From positions 1 to 64,000 of the forward strand of contig JAKSRR010000012.1 in assembly GCA_024403455.1 (NCBI GenBank): a stretch of DNA of 64,000 nucleotides, in the 5' to 3' direction. The notes under the pieces are model-generated. The model had not been told where the DNA came from. It did not search any database and saw nothing but the letters and a program-made list of their open reading frames with translations. This stretch comes from Lachnospiraceae bacterium. Its GTDB lineage: Bacteria > Bacillota > Clostridia > Lachnospirales > Lachnospiraceae. Shown here piece by piece: positions 62,238 to 64,000 of the stretch (positions within the stretch are counted from its first letter, which is position 1; every line of letters starts with the position of its first letter). The translations under genes and the position numbers were made by a program.

Positions 62238-62253
62238 AAATAAGGAGGAAAAA

Positions 62254-62937
62254 ATGAAGAAAGCAATTTTAGCTACTAAGATTGGTATGACCCAGATCTT
62301 CGCAGAAGACGGCGCACTGATCCCCGTAACTGTATTACAGGCTGGTCCCTGCACAGTTACTCAGGTAAAGACTGTAGAGAATGATGGCTACAGCGCAGTA
62401 CAGGTCGGCTTCGTTGACAAGAAGGAAAAGATTGTTAACAAGGACAAGGCTGGCAAGAAGGAAATCGTACATCGTCACGGTGTAAACAAGCCCCTCCAGG
62501 GACACTTCGCAAAAGCTGGCGTTTCCGCTAAGAGATATTTAAGAGAGTTCCGTTTTGAGAACGCAGAAGAGTATCAGTTAGCACAGGAAATCAAGGCAGA
62601 TATCTTCGCAGAAGGCGATAAGATTGATGCAACTGCTACCTCTAAGGGTAAAGGTTTCCAGGGTGCTATCAAGCGTCACGGTCAGTCCAGAGGACCTATG
62701 GCACACGGTTCCAAGTATCACAGACATGCTGGTTCCAACGGTGCTTGCTCCTCCCCTTCCAGAGTATTCAAGGGAAAGAGAATGCCCGGACACATGGGTT
62801 GCGTAACTGTAACTGTAAAGAACCTTGAGGTTGTTCGTGTAGATGCTGACAAGAACTTAATTCTTGTTAAGGGTGCAGTACCTGGACCTAAGAAGGCACT
62901 TGTTACGATTAAAGAGACCACAAAGGCTGAAGCATAA
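62254..62937 (+). CDS. rplC: Ribosomal protein uL3
   Basis: 227 residues. Start [19 protein letters not shown] and the loop [19 protein letters not shown], then [20 protein letters not shown], identify L3, which lies near the peptidyl transferase centre. AAGGAGG sets the ATG. The rplD gene follows by 26 bases. Confidence 0.97.
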   Translation: MKKAILATKIGMTQIFAEDGALIPVTVLQAGPCTVTQVKTVENDGYSAVQVGFVDKKEKIVNKDKAGKKEIVHRHGVNKPLQGHFAKAGVSAKRYLREFRFENAEEYQLAQEIKADIFAEGDKIDATATSKGKGFQGAIKRHGQSRGPMAHGSKYHRHAGSNGACSSPSRVFKGKRMPGHMGCVTVTVKNLEVVRVDADKNLILVKGAVPGPKKALVTIKETTKAEA

Positions 62938-62963
62938 GAAAGTCGAAAGGAGGACAACTTATC

Positions 62964-63584
62964 ATGGCAACAGTTAATGTATTAAATATGGAAGGCAAGG
63001 AAGTTGGCACGATCGACTTAAGCGATGCAATCTTCGGTGTAGAAGTAAACGAGCACTTATTACATCTTGCAGTTGTGCAGCAGCTTGCTAACAATCGTCA
63101 GGGAACCCAGAAGGCAAAGACCCGTTCTGAAGTATCCGGTGGCGGAAGAAAGCCTTGGAAGCAGAAGGGAACCGGTCACGCAAGACAGGGTTCAACCAGA
63201 TCTCCTCAGTGGACTGGTGGTGGTGTAGTATTCGCTCCCGTTCCTAGAGATTATGAGACCAAGATGAACAAGAAGGAAAAGAGAGCAGCACTTAAGAGCG
63301 CTCTTACCGATAAGGTTCAGAACCAGAAACTCATCGTTCTTGATGAACTTAAGCTTGATGAAGTTAAGACTAAGAGAATGGCTGAGATTCTTAAGAATAT
63401 TAAGGCTGAGAAGGCTTTAGTAGTTACGGAAGATAAGGATCAGAATGTAATCCTTTCTACCAGAAACATTGCTGACGCTAAGAGCGCTATGACCGGCACC
63501 ATGAACGTATATGATGTAATGAACGCTGGTACCGTAGTACTTACCAAGGCAGCGGTAGCAAAGATTGAGGAGGTATATGCATAA
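62964..63584 (+). CDS. rplD: Ribosomal protein uL4
   Basis: 206 residues. The internal loop [20 protein letters not shown] and [12 protein letters not shown] are diagnostic. L4 is an assembly protein and, in many bacteria, the feedback repressor of the S10 operon. AAAGGAGG precedes the ATG. The stop overlaps the rplW start. Confidence 0.97.
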   Translation: MATVNVLNMEGKEVGTIDLSDAIFGVEVNEHLLHLAVVQQLANNRQGTQKAKTRSEVSGGGRKPWKQKGTGHARQGSTRSPQWTGGGVVFAPVPRDYETKMNKKEKRAALKSALTDKVQNQKLIVLDELKLDEVKTKRMAEILKNIKAEKALVVTEDKDQNVILSTRNIADAKSAMTGTMNVYDVMNAGTVVLTKAAVAKIEEVYA

Positions 63585-63883
63585 TGGCAGCAGTTGAATA
63601 TTATGACGTAATTTTAAAGCCTCTTGTAACCGAGAAGAGCATGGATATTATGGCTGAGAAGAAGTACACATTCCTTGTACATACCGAAGCTAATAAGACC
63701 CAGATCAAAGAAGCAGTTGAGAAGATGTTCGATGGCGTTAAAGTAGCTAAGGTGAACACCGTTAACCAGGATGGCAAGACCAAGCGTCGTGGCCGTATCG
63801 AAGGTAAGACTGCAGCAACCAAGAAAGCTATCGTACAGCTTACCGCTGATAGCAAAGACATTGAGATCTTCTCAGGTCTGTAA
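63584..63883 (+). CDS. rplW: Ribosomal protein uL23
   Basis: 99 residues. [37 protein letters not shown] and [14 protein letters not shown] identify L23, which sits at the peptide exit site. ATG overlaps the rplD stop; GAGGAGG lies in the end of rplD. Confidence 0.97.
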   Translation: MAAVEYYDVILKPLVTEKSMDIMAEKKYTFLVHTEANKTQIKEAVEKMFDGVKVAKVNTVNQDGKTKRRGRIEGKTAATKKAIVQLTADSKDIEIFSGL

Positions 63884-63944
63884 AATCAGGTTGCAACCAT
63901 ACACAAGTCAAGTGTGATAATAAACGTAAAAGGAGATAAAAGAC

Positions 63945-64000
63945 ATGGGTATCAAAACATATAATCCCTATACCCCGTCCCGTAGAAACATGACCGGTTC
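63945..64000 (+). CDS. rplB: Ribosomal protein uL2, 5' end only
   Basis: 18 codons visible: MGIKTYNPYTPSRRNMTG, the typical start of L2. AAAAGGAG precedes the ATG. Truncated by the window edge. Confidence 0.95.
   Translation, partial: MGIKTYNPYTPSRRNMTG

Overview
The window looks like chromosome from a motile, Gram-positive, low-to-moderate GC member of the Clostridia, most probably a Lachnospiraceae. This is inferred from gene content: comFC followed by a yvyF-type flagellar gene, cdaA-cdaR, a type 1B pyrK-pyrD pair, the long form of leuA, a methyl-accepting chemotaxis protein, FecR and DUF6273-like proteins, strong AGGAGG-type ribosome sites, and the S10 ribosomal protein operon at the right edge. 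No species can be assigned from the sequence alone.

Layout. 1-0.24 kb: end of a tRNA cluster (Phe partial, Lys). 0.4-4.3 kb: an AT-rich orphan gene, a FecR-domain membrane protein, a small gene and an RlmI-like methyltransferase. 4.4-10.7 kb: a signalling block of an EAL phosphodiesterase, a hybrid histidine kinase with its own receiver and HPt, a double-receiver response regulator and a membrane protein. 10.7-18.4 kb: housekeeping genes (recD2, comFC, yvyF, membrane proteins, cdaA-cdaR for c-di-AMP). 18.4-21.7 kb: an HPr-like protein with a structured leader, leuA and a lipoprotein. 21.7-35.4 kb: a surface polysaccharide cluster (rfbD, fcl, membrane proteins, six glycosyltransferases, a polyprenyl-phosphate sugar transferase and an ABC exporter). 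35.5-46.7 kb: chemotaxis receptor, cation antiporter with a TrkA-like protein, a flavoprotein, plsC, pyrC, CYTH, pyrK, pyrD and a gene behind a sigma-D-like promoter.

46.7-60.2 kb is mostly accessory. It holds a winged-helix/GHKL/STAS-like regulator behind a phased operator, a NERD-domain protein, three lipoproteins, a membrane protein, a Lon-like AAA+ ATPase without protease domain, the housekeeping gene argG, a HipA/CtkA-like kinase with a coiled-coil partner, and a zinc-ribbon/FecR gene interrupted by a frameshift. Between 46.7 and 53.7 kb almost every intergenic gap carries one copy of an about 80-bp near-perfect palindrome of REP/MITE type. Two copies are part of a longer duplicated cassette of palindrome, terminator, promoter and leader hairpin. 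The two leader hairpins have different stem sequences but both pair perfectly.

60.2-64 kb: a methyltransferase, then the S10 operon (rpsJ-rplC-rplD-rplW-rplB) with two promoters, a structured leader and a second structured element between rpsJ and rplC.

The best candidates for something undescribed are the palindrome/cassette system at 46.7-53.7 kb, the phased operator upstream of the HTH-GHKL-STAS gene, the kinase plus coiled-coil pair at 56.9-58.3 kb, and the two S10-operon RNA structures. All functions are inferred from motif reading; no database search was run.
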